A stretch of 6,261 nt of DNA. Source: an uncultured Selenomonadaceae bacterium. Its GTDB lineage: Bacteria > Bacillota > Negativicutes > Selenomonadales > Selenomonadaceae. The notes beneath the pieces were generated by a model, which did no database searches, was not told where the DNA came from, and saw only the letters and a program-made list of their open reading frames with translations. Position 1 is the stretch's first letter. Every line of letters starts with the position of its first letter. Positions 1-6,036 of the stretch are shown piece after piece. The stretch covers positions 1 to 6,261 of the forward strand of contig CACZOL010000041.1 of assembly GCA_902782705.1 (NCBI GenBank), read 5' to 3'. The position numbers and the translations under genes are program-made.

Positions 1-1
1 G

Positions 2-979
2 GACGACAGCGAGCCGAACAGCATTCCAAATCTGGTTTTCCGTAAGCTCTCGGAAACGCTCGCGAAAAAGCATATCGGGGAAGAGCGCGTTTTCCTCGCG
101 CAGGGCGCCGATGAGATCGCGCTTTCGATTCTTGCCGCCGACGAGGCGAAGAGGGCAGGAGTCACTCCGCGCATAGCCCTGCAATACGGAGACGATTCCA
201 CGCCCGCCCGCGTGCTTCCGTATATGGGCGCGACCGTGGAGGCTACCGCTCTTGAAAAGATCCGCATGGCGCGCGGCGTTCCCGTTGCGCCGGACGCGGG
301 CGCCGATTTCATCCTGTATCTCGCCGCAAACGACGGAACCATGCAAACGCAGCGGGAAAACGCCGCGAAAGAAGTCGGCGCGCTGCTCAGAGAAAACCGC
401 GCCGTTGCGCTCGTCGATCTCTCCGAGCATTTGCGCACAGACGAAATACTGCTGCCGCTCCTGATCGAAAAGGAAGCGCCGATTCAAGCGCTGACCGCCT
501 ACGCGGGGTGGAATACCGCGAGCAATGCCGTTGGTACCGCCGTCTCCCATTCCGTCCTGCTGCAAATCGCCGAGCGCCGCATGAAAACGGAAGACGATGC
601 GATACGCGTTGCCGCCGCGCACCTTTCTTTCCTTGACGGACGCTTTCTCGAAGACTGCTTCTACCTGAAAGACGTCGTCGACCATATCAATGATTCTTTG
701 GAGAAATGCGGCGCGCAAAACGGGCGCGGCCTTGAGTACAATTACAATTATCCTGTTGGTTCGTTCCTCCTTGAGACCGCCCTCGAAAACCGCCGCGTGC
801 GTCTCGTGGATTCCGCCGCGTTCCGCGCGCCTATCGAGTTCCCGTCCCCGGAAGGGGGGCTCCGTCTGCGCGTCTCGGGCCTTGCCGCCTCCGCGCGCTT
901 CCCGTGGCCGCGCACCTTTGAAATCGACCTGAGAACGAAAGTCCAACTGGAAAAAATGTATCCTGACGAAAAAAGCTGA
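2..979 (+). CDS. DUF4127 family protein, 3' part (N-terminus outside window)
   Basis: The reading frame is already open at base 2 and runs to TGA at 977-979, giving 325 visible residues; the true start lies upstream of the window. The first visible residues DDSEPNSIPN, the GADEIALSILA stretch that follows, and the later AGWNTASNAVGTAVSH motif (about visible residues 168-183) are typical of the DUF4127 family, whose members are usually about 500 residues long. The family has no established function. Its alternating hydrophobic strands and DD/DE motifs suggest a soluble alpha/beta fold, which is inference only. A shorter start at ATG 212 is possible on paper, but family-like sequence continues upstream of it without a break, so I reject it. 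I see no membrane segment in the visible part. The gene converges on the Asp23-type gene, and its stop codon lies inside the shared terminator stem. Confidence 0.85.
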   Translation, partial: DDSEPNSIPNLVFRKLSETLAKKHIGEERVFLAQGADEIALSILAADEAKRAGVTPRIALQYGDDSTPARVLPYMGATVEATALEKIRMARGVPVAPDAGADFILYLAANDGTMQTQRENAAKEVGALLRENRAVALVDLSEHLRTDEILLPLLIEKEAPIQALTAYAGWNTASNAVGTAVSHSVLLQIAERRMKTEDDAIRVAAAHLSFLDGRFLEDCFYLKDVVDHINDSLEKCGAQNGRGLEYNYNYPVGSFLLETALENRRVRLVDSAAFRAPIEFPSPEGGLRLRVSGLAASARFPWPRTFEIDLRTKVQLEKMYPDEKS

Positions 980-1008
980 CGCTGGGAATTTCCCAAACGT
1001 CAGCTTTT
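971..1008. terminator. Bidirectional intrinsic terminator between convergent genes
   Basis: An 11-bp perfect inverted repeat, AAAAGCTGACG (971-981) and CGTCAGCTTTT (998-1008), has a 16-nt loop that can pair further (TGGGAA/TTCCCA, 983-988 with 990-995). Read leftward it ends in AGCTTTTTTCG, a classic U-tract, and would terminate the leftward PHP/Asp23 transcript 17 nt after the Asp23-gene stop. Read rightward it ends in AGCTTTTATTAT and would terminate the DUF4127 transcript. The TGA stop of the DUF4127 gene (977-979) is part of the stem. Confidence 0.92.
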
Positions 1009-1025
1009 ATTATCCTTGCATGTTG

Positions 1026-1865
1026 TTAGGTAGCGCCCACATACAATGTCCGCACCATGATGTTGACTTCCTGCACCACCATGCCGGTGATGCGTTCGAT
1101 TTCCGCCTTGACCATTTCCTGCGTCTGATGGATCAGCGTCGGAATGTGCTTGCCGTAGTGCAGCACGACTTCCAGCGAGACCTCGATGCCCTGGTCTTCG
1201 TCGCCGTCCATCAAATGATGCACGCGGACATGCGCGACCTGATTGACAAAATCCCGCTCGCCCACGAAGCGCTTCACGATCGCCTTGATGACCGAATCGT
1301 CGATAATCAGCTTGCCGTAATAACTGAACACCGGGCGGACGATGGACTTCTCGCCGAGCTTCCGGCGCGGACGCGCCGAGGAACGATGGAAAAACGTCTG
1401 CATCGGGTCGATCAGATAGCCGGAGAAATGCGGCTTCAGCTCGATGGTCGGCACGGGAATGATGTGCTTTCCTTCCTTTAGGCGATGGAAGGCGGCTTTC
1501 TGCATGTCCGTCTCGGAGGCGATATCCTCGATATGGATAATGCGGCCGACCGGCGGCAGTTGCAGGATCTTTGCGATCTTATGCACCATGTTCTCCGACG
1601 TCGCAAGAATCAGTACGCGGTTCGGCTGTTCACGATCCAGCGCTTTTCGCGCTTCCGCCGCATGCCCGGGCAGAATGAAAATCGCACGGCGCACCGCCAT
1701 GATGCGGCTCTTTTCTTTTTTCGCCGAACTGCCGGCAATAATCTTGCCGTTCTTGATCAAAAGACCGTCGTCGATGATCACATCTGCCTGGTATTGGTTT
1801 GCCACAAGGAGCGCCCGATGGCTTTTTCCCGTTCCACTAGGTCCGACCAACGCTATGACGTCCAT
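1026..1865 (-). CDS. P-loop NTPase-like / Asp23-Gls24 domain fusion protein
   Basis: This 279-residue protein starts at ATG (1863-1865), with a Shine-Dalgarno-like AGGGGTGA at 1873-1880, 7 nt upstream. Residues 1-15 (MDVIALVGPSGTGKS) form a beta strand plus a Walker A loop (residues 8-15), so the N-terminal half (about 1-110) probably binds a nucleotide. No textbook Walker B is obvious; the DVIIDDG strand near residues 28-34 supplies acidic residues. Residues about 174-275 (SIVRPVFSYYGKLIIDD onward, with HYGKHIPTLI and MVVQEVNI) match the Asp23/Gls24 envelope-stress domain. Classical Asp23 proteins are short single-domain, envelope-associated proteins, so this is the longer two-domain form. 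There is no signal peptide or transmembrane segment, so the protein is predicted cytoplasmic. It lies 63 bp after the PHP gene and is followed by a strong terminator. The ligand and physiological role are unknown. Confidence 0.82.
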   Translation of the reverse strand: MDVIALVGPSGTGKSHRALLVANQYQADVIIDDGLLIKNGKIIAGSSAKKEKSRIMAVRRAIFILPGHAAEARKALDREQPNRVLILATSENMVHKIAKILQLPPVGRIIHIEDIASETDMQKAAFHRLKEGKHIIPVPTIELKPHFSGYLIDPMQTFFHRSSARPRRKLGEKSIVRPVFSYYGKLIIDDSVIKAIVKRFVGERDFVNQVAHVRVHHLMDGDEDQGIEVSLEVVLHYGKHIPTLIHQTQEMVKAEIERITGMVVQEVNIMVRTLYVGAT

Positions 1866-1881
1866 ATATTGCTCACCCCTG

Positions 1882-1910
1882 CTTAGACAAGTCTTTTACC
1901 GCTTTGTCAA
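1882..1910 (-). promoter_or_regulatory. Weak candidate promoter for the Asp23-type gene
   Basis: On the minus strand a perfect TTGACA (1905-1910) is followed after 17 bp by TCTAAG (1882-1887, 4 of 6 matches to TATAAT). The predicted start point falls at about 1875, inside the Shine-Dalgarno sequence, which would leave a leader of only about 10 nt. It is therefore either a nearly leaderless promoter or a chance match, with the gene read through from the PHP promoter. Confidence 0.28.
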
Positions 1911-1928
1911 TTATTGTCCCAGCAATGT

Positions 1929-2762
1929 TTATTCCAGCGCCTGCGGCGGGTGGAATAACGGCACCGCAAGCGAATCGTCGACCGTGAATACGCCAAGTTC
2001 CGACGGCTCGCGCTGCGGCGTGGCGTGAAAATCAGAGCCGCCCGTGATCAACAGGCCGTGCGCTTCCGCCATCGCCTTATAGCGTGCGACGTCTTCTTCG
2101 TCGTGCCGCGGATAATAAACCTCCAAGCCGCCAAAGTCCAGCGCAAGCATGCGCTCGACGATCGCGTCGTCCCCTACGAGCTTTGGATGCGCAAGGACCG
2201 GCACGCCGCCCGCGTTGCGAATCAGCGCGATAGCGTCCTCCGGTTCAATGCGGTAATGCGGCACATAGGCCGGCTGCCCGTGCTCCAGGAGTTTATCGAA
2301 CGCCTCCCGCACCGAGCCGACGAGCTCTTTCTTCACAAGCGCCCGTGCCATGTGCGCGCGTCCGATAGCGCGGGAAGTACCGGCGATTTGCAGTACGTCC
2401 GACTCCGTTATCGCGTAGCCGATGTCCTGCAATTTTTCCACCATCTGGGAAAAGCGCGCCCAGCGCGATTCGGAGAGCTCCGTCACCTTATCTTCGAGCG
2501 CTTGGTTGTATATGTCGAAATCGTAGCCGAGAATATGAACGTCATGGTCGTCCACTTCGCAGCTGAATTCAATGCCGGGAATAATATGCAGCGTTTTGGA
2601 AGGATACAAGCCCTGCTCGTAAAGGTGGCGGATTCCCTCCACCGTATCGTGATCGGTGATCGCGATATAGGAAAGCCCCGCGTCCTTCGCTGCCGCGACA
2701 ATCTCTTCCGGCGTGAGCCGCCCATCCGAAAAAGTCGTATGGACGTGTAAATCACTTGCCAT
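1929..2762 (-). CDS. PHP-domain metal-dependent phosphoesterase (RNase AM/YciV-like)
   Basis: This 277-residue protein carries the full PHP metal-binding set in order: DLHVHTTFSDG (H6, H8, D13), ITDHDT (D37, H38), GIEFS (E65), HILGY (H76), RAHMAR (H137), AHP (H192) and GGSDFH (D244, H246). This pattern and length fit the COG0613 group. Studied members remove phosphate from 3',5'-nucleoside bisphosphates (pAp) or trim short RNA 5' ends, as E. coli RNase AM (YciV/TrpH) does. The exact substrate here cannot be read from sequence. The ATG at 2760-2762 puts the DLHVHT motif at residue 4, as expected. The only Shine-Dalgarno candidate is a weak GGGAAGTGA (2773-2781) about 10 nt upstream, so translation may be modest. 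The gene lies 137 bp downstream of ymdB and has its own promoter. Confidence 0.9.
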   Translation of the reverse strand: MASDLHVHTTFSDGRLTPEEIVAAAKDAGLSYIAITDHDTVEGIRHLYEQGLYPSKTLHIIPGIEFSCEVDDHDVHILGYDFDIYNQALEDKVTELSESRWARFSQMVEKLQDIGYAITESDVLQIAGTSRAIGRAHMARALVKKELVGSVREAFDKLLEHGQPAYVPHYRIEPEDAIALIRNAGGVPVLAHPKLVGDDAIVERMLALDFGGLEVYYPRHDEEDVARYKAMAEAHGLLITGGSDFHATPQREPSELGVFTVDDSLAVPLFHPPQALE

Positions 2763-2791
2763 AAATGAAAATTCACTTCCCGTGTCGTCGC

Positions 2792-2805
2792 CCGCATCCG
2801 TGCGG
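2792..2805 (-). other. Small hairpin in the PHP-gene leader
   Basis: CCGCA and TGCGG flank a 4-nt loop in the predicted 63-nt untranslated leader of the PHP gene, about 10 nt before its weak Shine-Dalgarno sequence. A 5-bp stem may be chance in GC-rich DNA. Confidence 0.3.
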
Positions 2806-2825
2806 AAATTTCAGAATATAACGAT

Positions 2826-2847
2826 ACGGGTATTATATCATACCCGT
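2826..2847. promoter_or_regulatory. Dyad overlapping the -10 box of the PHP-gene promoter (candidate operator)
   Basis: ACGGGTAT (2826-2833) and ATACCCGT (2840-2847) are perfect 8-bp inverted arms. The 6-bp centre TATATC is itself almost symmetric, so the 22-bp site is a palindrome with a single mismatched pair. It covers the whole -10 hexamer of the PHP promoter, which suggests a binding site for a dimeric repressor. The same dyad in RNA could form a hairpin, but it is not followed by a good U-run, so I favour an operator over a ymdB terminator. Confidence 0.55.
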
Positions 2848-2860
2848 TTACGTCCGTCAA
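2832..2860 (-). promoter_or_regulatory. Extended -10 sigma-A-type promoter for the PHP gene
   Basis: On the minus strand TTGACG (2855-2860) and a perfect TATAAT (2832-2837) are separated by 17 bp, and TG occurs one base upstream of the -10 (extended -10). The predicted start point near 2825 gives a leader of about 63 nt before the PHP ATG. Confidence 0.75.
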
Positions 2861-2899
2861 AAGTCATAGACGAAACAATGAATAAGTCGGGCCGTGTCC

Positions 2900-3679
2900 C
2901 TAGACCTCACGAATCTGGACGCGCTCGATGGAAACCGCTTTGCCCGTCTTTTCGTCGATTTCCAGGAGTACGGCGCAGTAAATTGACGGTCCGTCGGCGA
3001 CCTCGAAGCGCGACGGCAGCCCCGTCGTCATTTTCGAGAGCACCGCGTCCGTATTGACGCCGATAACGGAATTCCACGGGCCGACCATGCCGAGATCGGA
3101 GATATACGCCGTGCCTTTCGGCAGGATTCGCTCGTCCGCCGTCTGCACATGCGTATGCGTGCCGACGAGCGCCGCAATCCGACCGTCCAGATACCAGCCC
3201 AGCGCCATTTTTTCCGACGTCGTTTCCGCGTGAAAATCGAGGAGGATCACATCGCAATCGCCAGAAAGCTCTCGCAAGATCTCCTCCACGCGCTGGAACG
3301 GACAATCGAGCGCGGGCATGAACGCGCGCCCCGAAAGGTTGATCACGCCTACATTCTTCCCTTTGAGCGGATAGACGCAGAAACCCTTTCCCGGAACGCC
3401 CGCCGGATAATTCGCAGGACGTACGAGATACGGCTCGTCGTCGATGAAGCTCATGATCTCTTTTTTATCCCAGATGTGATTGCCGCTTGTCACGACGTCC
3501 GCGCCGCCGAGCAAAAGCTCGTCCATCGGTTTCCGCGTGAGCCCTTTGCCCTCCGCCGCGTTCTCGCCGTTCACCACGACGAGGTCGATCGCCTTCTCAT
3601 GGCGCAGTTTTTGCGTATATTTGGCAAAGGCCGCCCTCCCCGGGCGGCCTATGACGTCTCCAACCATTAGTATTTTCAA
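2900..3679 (-). CDS. ymdB: YmdB-type 2',3'-cyclic nucleotide phosphodiesterase (TIGR00282 metallophosphoesterase)
   Basis: This 259-residue protein matches the YmdB family along its length. The metal-binding motifs are GDVIG (D8), VNGENAA (E39, N40), SGNHIWD (N67, H68), LLDFHAETTSEK (H150) and GTHTHVQT (H175, H177). In B. subtilis YmdB, about the same length, E39 is the residue mutated to inactivate the enzyme, and it falls at the same number here. The family hydrolyses 2',3'-cyclic nucleotides and in B. subtilis affects the choice between biofilm and motility. The start is TTG (3677-3679): it yields the family N-terminus MKILMVGDVIG and has GAGGGA (3687-3692) 7 nt upstream. The next ATG, at codon 5, would cut into the first strand. 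The gene begins 13 bp after the stop of the unknown gene, in the rny operon. It is cytoplasmic; no transmembrane segment is seen. Confidence 0.93.
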   Translation of the reverse strand: MKILMVGDVIGRPGRAAFAKYTQKLRHEKAIDLVVVNGENAAEGKGLTRKPMDELLLGGADVVTSGNHIWDKKEIMSFIDDEPYLVRPANYPAGVPGKGFCVYPLKGKNVGVINLSGRAFMPALDCPFQRVEEILRELSGDCDVILLDFHAETTSEKMALGWYLDGRIAALVGTHTHVQTADERILPKGTAYISDLGMVGPWNSVIGVNTDAVLSKMTTGLPSRFEVADGPSIYCAVLLEIDEKTGKAVSIERVQIREV

Positions 3680-3686
3680 ATTAGAT

Positions 3687-3692
3687 TCCCTC
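3687..3692 (-). promoter_or_regulatory. Ribosome binding site that fixes the ymdB TTG start
   Basis: GAGGGA on the minus strand lies 7 nt upstream of the TTG at 3677-3679 and immediately after the TAA of the upstream gene. The spacing supports TTG over the downstream ATG. Confidence 0.75.
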
Positions 3693-4214
3693 TTACTTAT
3701 TGAACACCAGTACCCGGCCTTCCTCGCGTATGCCGATCATGCGATTCGTGACGCGCGTGATCTTCAAGGTGCCGATCATGTGGTCAATCGCGTTTTCGTG
3801 CGCGGCGAGATCGAATTCCAATTCGTCGGGACGGCTGTCGGGATCGATCATCAGCGTCTCCGCGAACCGTTCGTGCATAATCGCGGCAATCATACTGATC
3901 TCGCCCTGCGATATGGTGCGGATGTCGCGAATGACGTGGAAGAACGCCGTATGCCCCTGTCCTTCAAGGTAAATCTCGATACGCGCGTTCGAAAAACCTT
4001 CGATACTGTGATACGTCAGGATACTCTCGCGAATCAGTTCGCCCACGTCCTCATAAACTTGACGCGGCGGGACTTCCTGCAGCGCGAAGGAAAAATGCAG
4101 CGCATCTTCTCCCGGCTCAAAGCTGATCGTACCGATTTCAGGGTAGCACACCAAAATGGACACCAAGAGATTGATCCCGTCGATATTGGGCTTCTTTTTA
4201 CGACCGAGCTGCAT
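3693..4214 (-). CDS. Unrecognised 173-residue protein between rny and ymdB
   Basis: I do not recognise this family. The gene is clearly real: it sits in the rny operon with gaps of 36 and 13 bp, starts at ATG (4212-4214), and has one of the best Shine-Dalgarno sequences in the window (AAAGGAGGGG, 7 nt spacing). The protein begins with a basic patch (MQLGRKKKP) and then looks like a compact alpha/beta fold. Amphipathic strands include GINLLVSILVCYPEIGTISFEP (about 13-34, written here in part as its key residues I14, L16, I20, I30), an ALHFSFAL strand (38-45) and an ARIEIYLEG strand (77-85). An acidic segment follows (about 124-140, rich in D and E), and the C-terminus is basic/hydrophobic, ending GRVLVFNK. 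I see no signal peptide, full transmembrane segment, P-loop, zinc motif or nuclease motif. Its position suggests a role tied to RNase Y or YmdB, which is inference only. Confidence 0.85.
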   Translation of the reverse strand: MQLGRKKKPNIDGINLLVSILVCYPEIGTISFEPGEDALHFSFALQEVPPRQVYEDVGELIRESILTYHSIEGFSNARIEIYLEGQGHTAFFHVIRDIRTISQGEISMIAAIMHERFAETLMIDPDSRPDELEFDLAAHENAIDHMIGTLKITRVTNRMIGIREEGRVLVFNK

Positions 4215-4221
4215 GATACTA

Positions 4222-4231
4222 CCCCTCCTTT
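4222..4231 (-). promoter_or_regulatory. Strong Shine-Dalgarno of the 173-residue gene
   Basis: AAAGGAGGGG on the minus strand, 7 nt before the ATG at 4212-4214, matches the 16S 3' end almost fully. It predicts efficient translation of this middle gene relative to its neighbours. Confidence 0.8.
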
Positions 4232-4246
4232 ACAAACGATTTGCAA
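4230..4246 (-). other. Intercistronic hairpin between rny and the 173-residue gene
   Basis: On the minus strand TTGCAAA and TTTGTAA pair over 7 bp (one G-U wobble) around a 3-nt loop TCG. The 3' arm runs into the first two bases of the Shine-Dalgarno sequence of the next gene, and the hairpin begins 4 nt after the rny stop codon. It is too weak and lacks a U-tract to be a terminator. Confidence 0.35.
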
Positions 4247-4250
4247 TCTT

Positions 4251-5786
<1,536 letters not shown>

Positions 5787-5794
5787 ATTATGCG

Positions 5795-5804
5795 CCTCCC
5801 TTTT
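5795..5804 (-). promoter_or_regulatory. rny ribosome binding site, which questions the annotated start
   Basis: AAAAGGGAGG on the minus strand is a good Shine-Dalgarno sequence. An in-frame TAA lies just upstream (5808-5810), and no ATG or GTG occurs in frame between that stop and the conserved anchor. The codon at usual spacing is ATC (5784-5786). Confidence 0.7.
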
Positions 5805-5824
5805 TTCTTAAAATTTTTAGTGCC

Positions 5825-5845
5825 TTTCGGCGTAGTAAGCCAAAA
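5825..5845 (-). other. Second hairpin in the rny leader
   Basis: On the minus strand TTTTGGC (5839-5845) pairs with GCCGAAA (5825-5831) over 7 bp with one U-G wobble, loop of 7 nt. It lies about 20 nt before the rny Shine-Dalgarno sequence. It is not followed by a terminator-type U-run; the next bases are GGCACTAAAAATTTT. Confidence 0.4.
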
Positions 5846-5851
5846 TTTGCC

Positions 5852-5876
5852 GTATAGCTATGTGGCAAAGCTATAC
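5852..5876 (-). promoter_or_regulatory. Dyad/hairpin at the predicted 5' end of the rny transcript
   Basis: GTATAGCT (minus strand, 5869-5876) and AGCTATAC (5852-5859) form a perfect 8-bp stem with a 9-nt loop. The rny promoter predicts transcription from about 5876, so the stem would start at or next to the first nucleotide of the mRNA. The loop contains TTGCC, which could instead pair with GGCAA just 3' of the stem (minus strand, 5847-5851), giving a mutually exclusive fold. It could equally be a DNA operator downstream of the promoter. Confidence 0.5.
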
Positions 5877-5882
5877 AAACTT

Positions 5883-5911
5883 ATTCTATATTGTTTTCGG
5901 TAGGGTGTCAA
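5883..5911 (-). promoter_or_regulatory. Sigma-A-type promoter of the rny operon
   Basis: On the minus strand a perfect TTGACA (5906-5911) is followed after 17 bp by TAGAAT (5883-5888, 5 of 6). The start point is predicted near 5876, giving an rny leader of about 90 nt. Confidence 0.78.
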
Positions 5912-5943
5912 CCGCCGTGCAAAAGGAAGCCAAGCCGCGCGTC

Positions 5944-5977
5944 AAGCACTTGTCATGTTGTCGGTGGGAGAGTGCTT
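5944..5977. repeat. Inverted repeat in the rny-antitoxin intergenic region
   Basis: AAGCACT (5944-5950) and AGTGCTT (5971-5977) are perfect 7-bp inverted arms 20 bp apart, and the left arm is part of a short palindrome CAAGCACTTG (5943-5952). It lies between the two divergent promoters. The rest of this roughly 250-bp gap holds the two promoters and the rny leader; I see no small gene in it. Confidence 0.35.
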
Positions 5978-5983
5978 TATTTG

Positions 5984-5998
5984 GTTTACAATGTAAAC
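5984..5998. promoter_or_regulatory. Palindromic operator over the -35 box of the antitoxin promoter
   Basis: GTTTACA and TGTAAAC form a perfect 7-bp inverted repeat with a single central A. It contains the entire -35 hexamer TTTACA (5985-5990) of the antitoxin promoter. RelB/DinJ-type antitoxins have a ribbon-helix-helix DNA-binding N-terminus and commonly repress their own promoter by binding such palindromes, so this is a likely autoregulatory site. Confidence 0.65.
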
Positions 5999-6013
5999 AA
6001 AATGACTTATAAT
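5985..6013 (+). promoter_or_regulatory. Promoter of the RelB/DinJ-type antitoxin gene
   Basis: TTTACA (5985-5990) and a perfect TATAAT (6008-6013) are spaced 17 bp apart. The start point is predicted near 6020, directly before the Shine-Dalgarno sequence, so the leader is only about 17 nt. Confidence 0.82.
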
Positions 6014-6036
6014 AATTACAGAGGAGGGAGATTGCA

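Noticed and set aside
212..979. ATG at 212 as the start of the DUF4127 gene
   Set aside because: The frame is open to the window edge and upstream residues 1-70 carry family motifs, so the gene starts outside the window.
1020..2028. Overlapping plus-strand open frames opposite the Asp23-type gene
   Set aside because: Shadow frames of the P-loop/Asp23 gene; the arginine- and histidine-rich products are compositional artefacts.
2025..2750. Open frame of 241 codons on the plus strand, opposite the PHP gene
   Set aside because: It mirrors the PHP gene, whose metal-binding motifs are complete; the product has no recognisable domain and no credible start signal.
2826..2847. ACGGGTAT/ATACCCGT dyad as a ymdB transcription terminator
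   Set aside because: In the leftward direction it is followed by ATCGTTATATTCTG, without a proper U-run, and it coincides exactly with a strong -10 box; an operator explains it better.
2483..2860. Minus-strand frame of 125 codons overlapping the start of the PHP gene, possibly a frameshifted piece
   Set aside because: The PHP protein is intact from its N-terminal motif to its C-terminus, so no frameshift is needed; this is an out-of-frame shadow.
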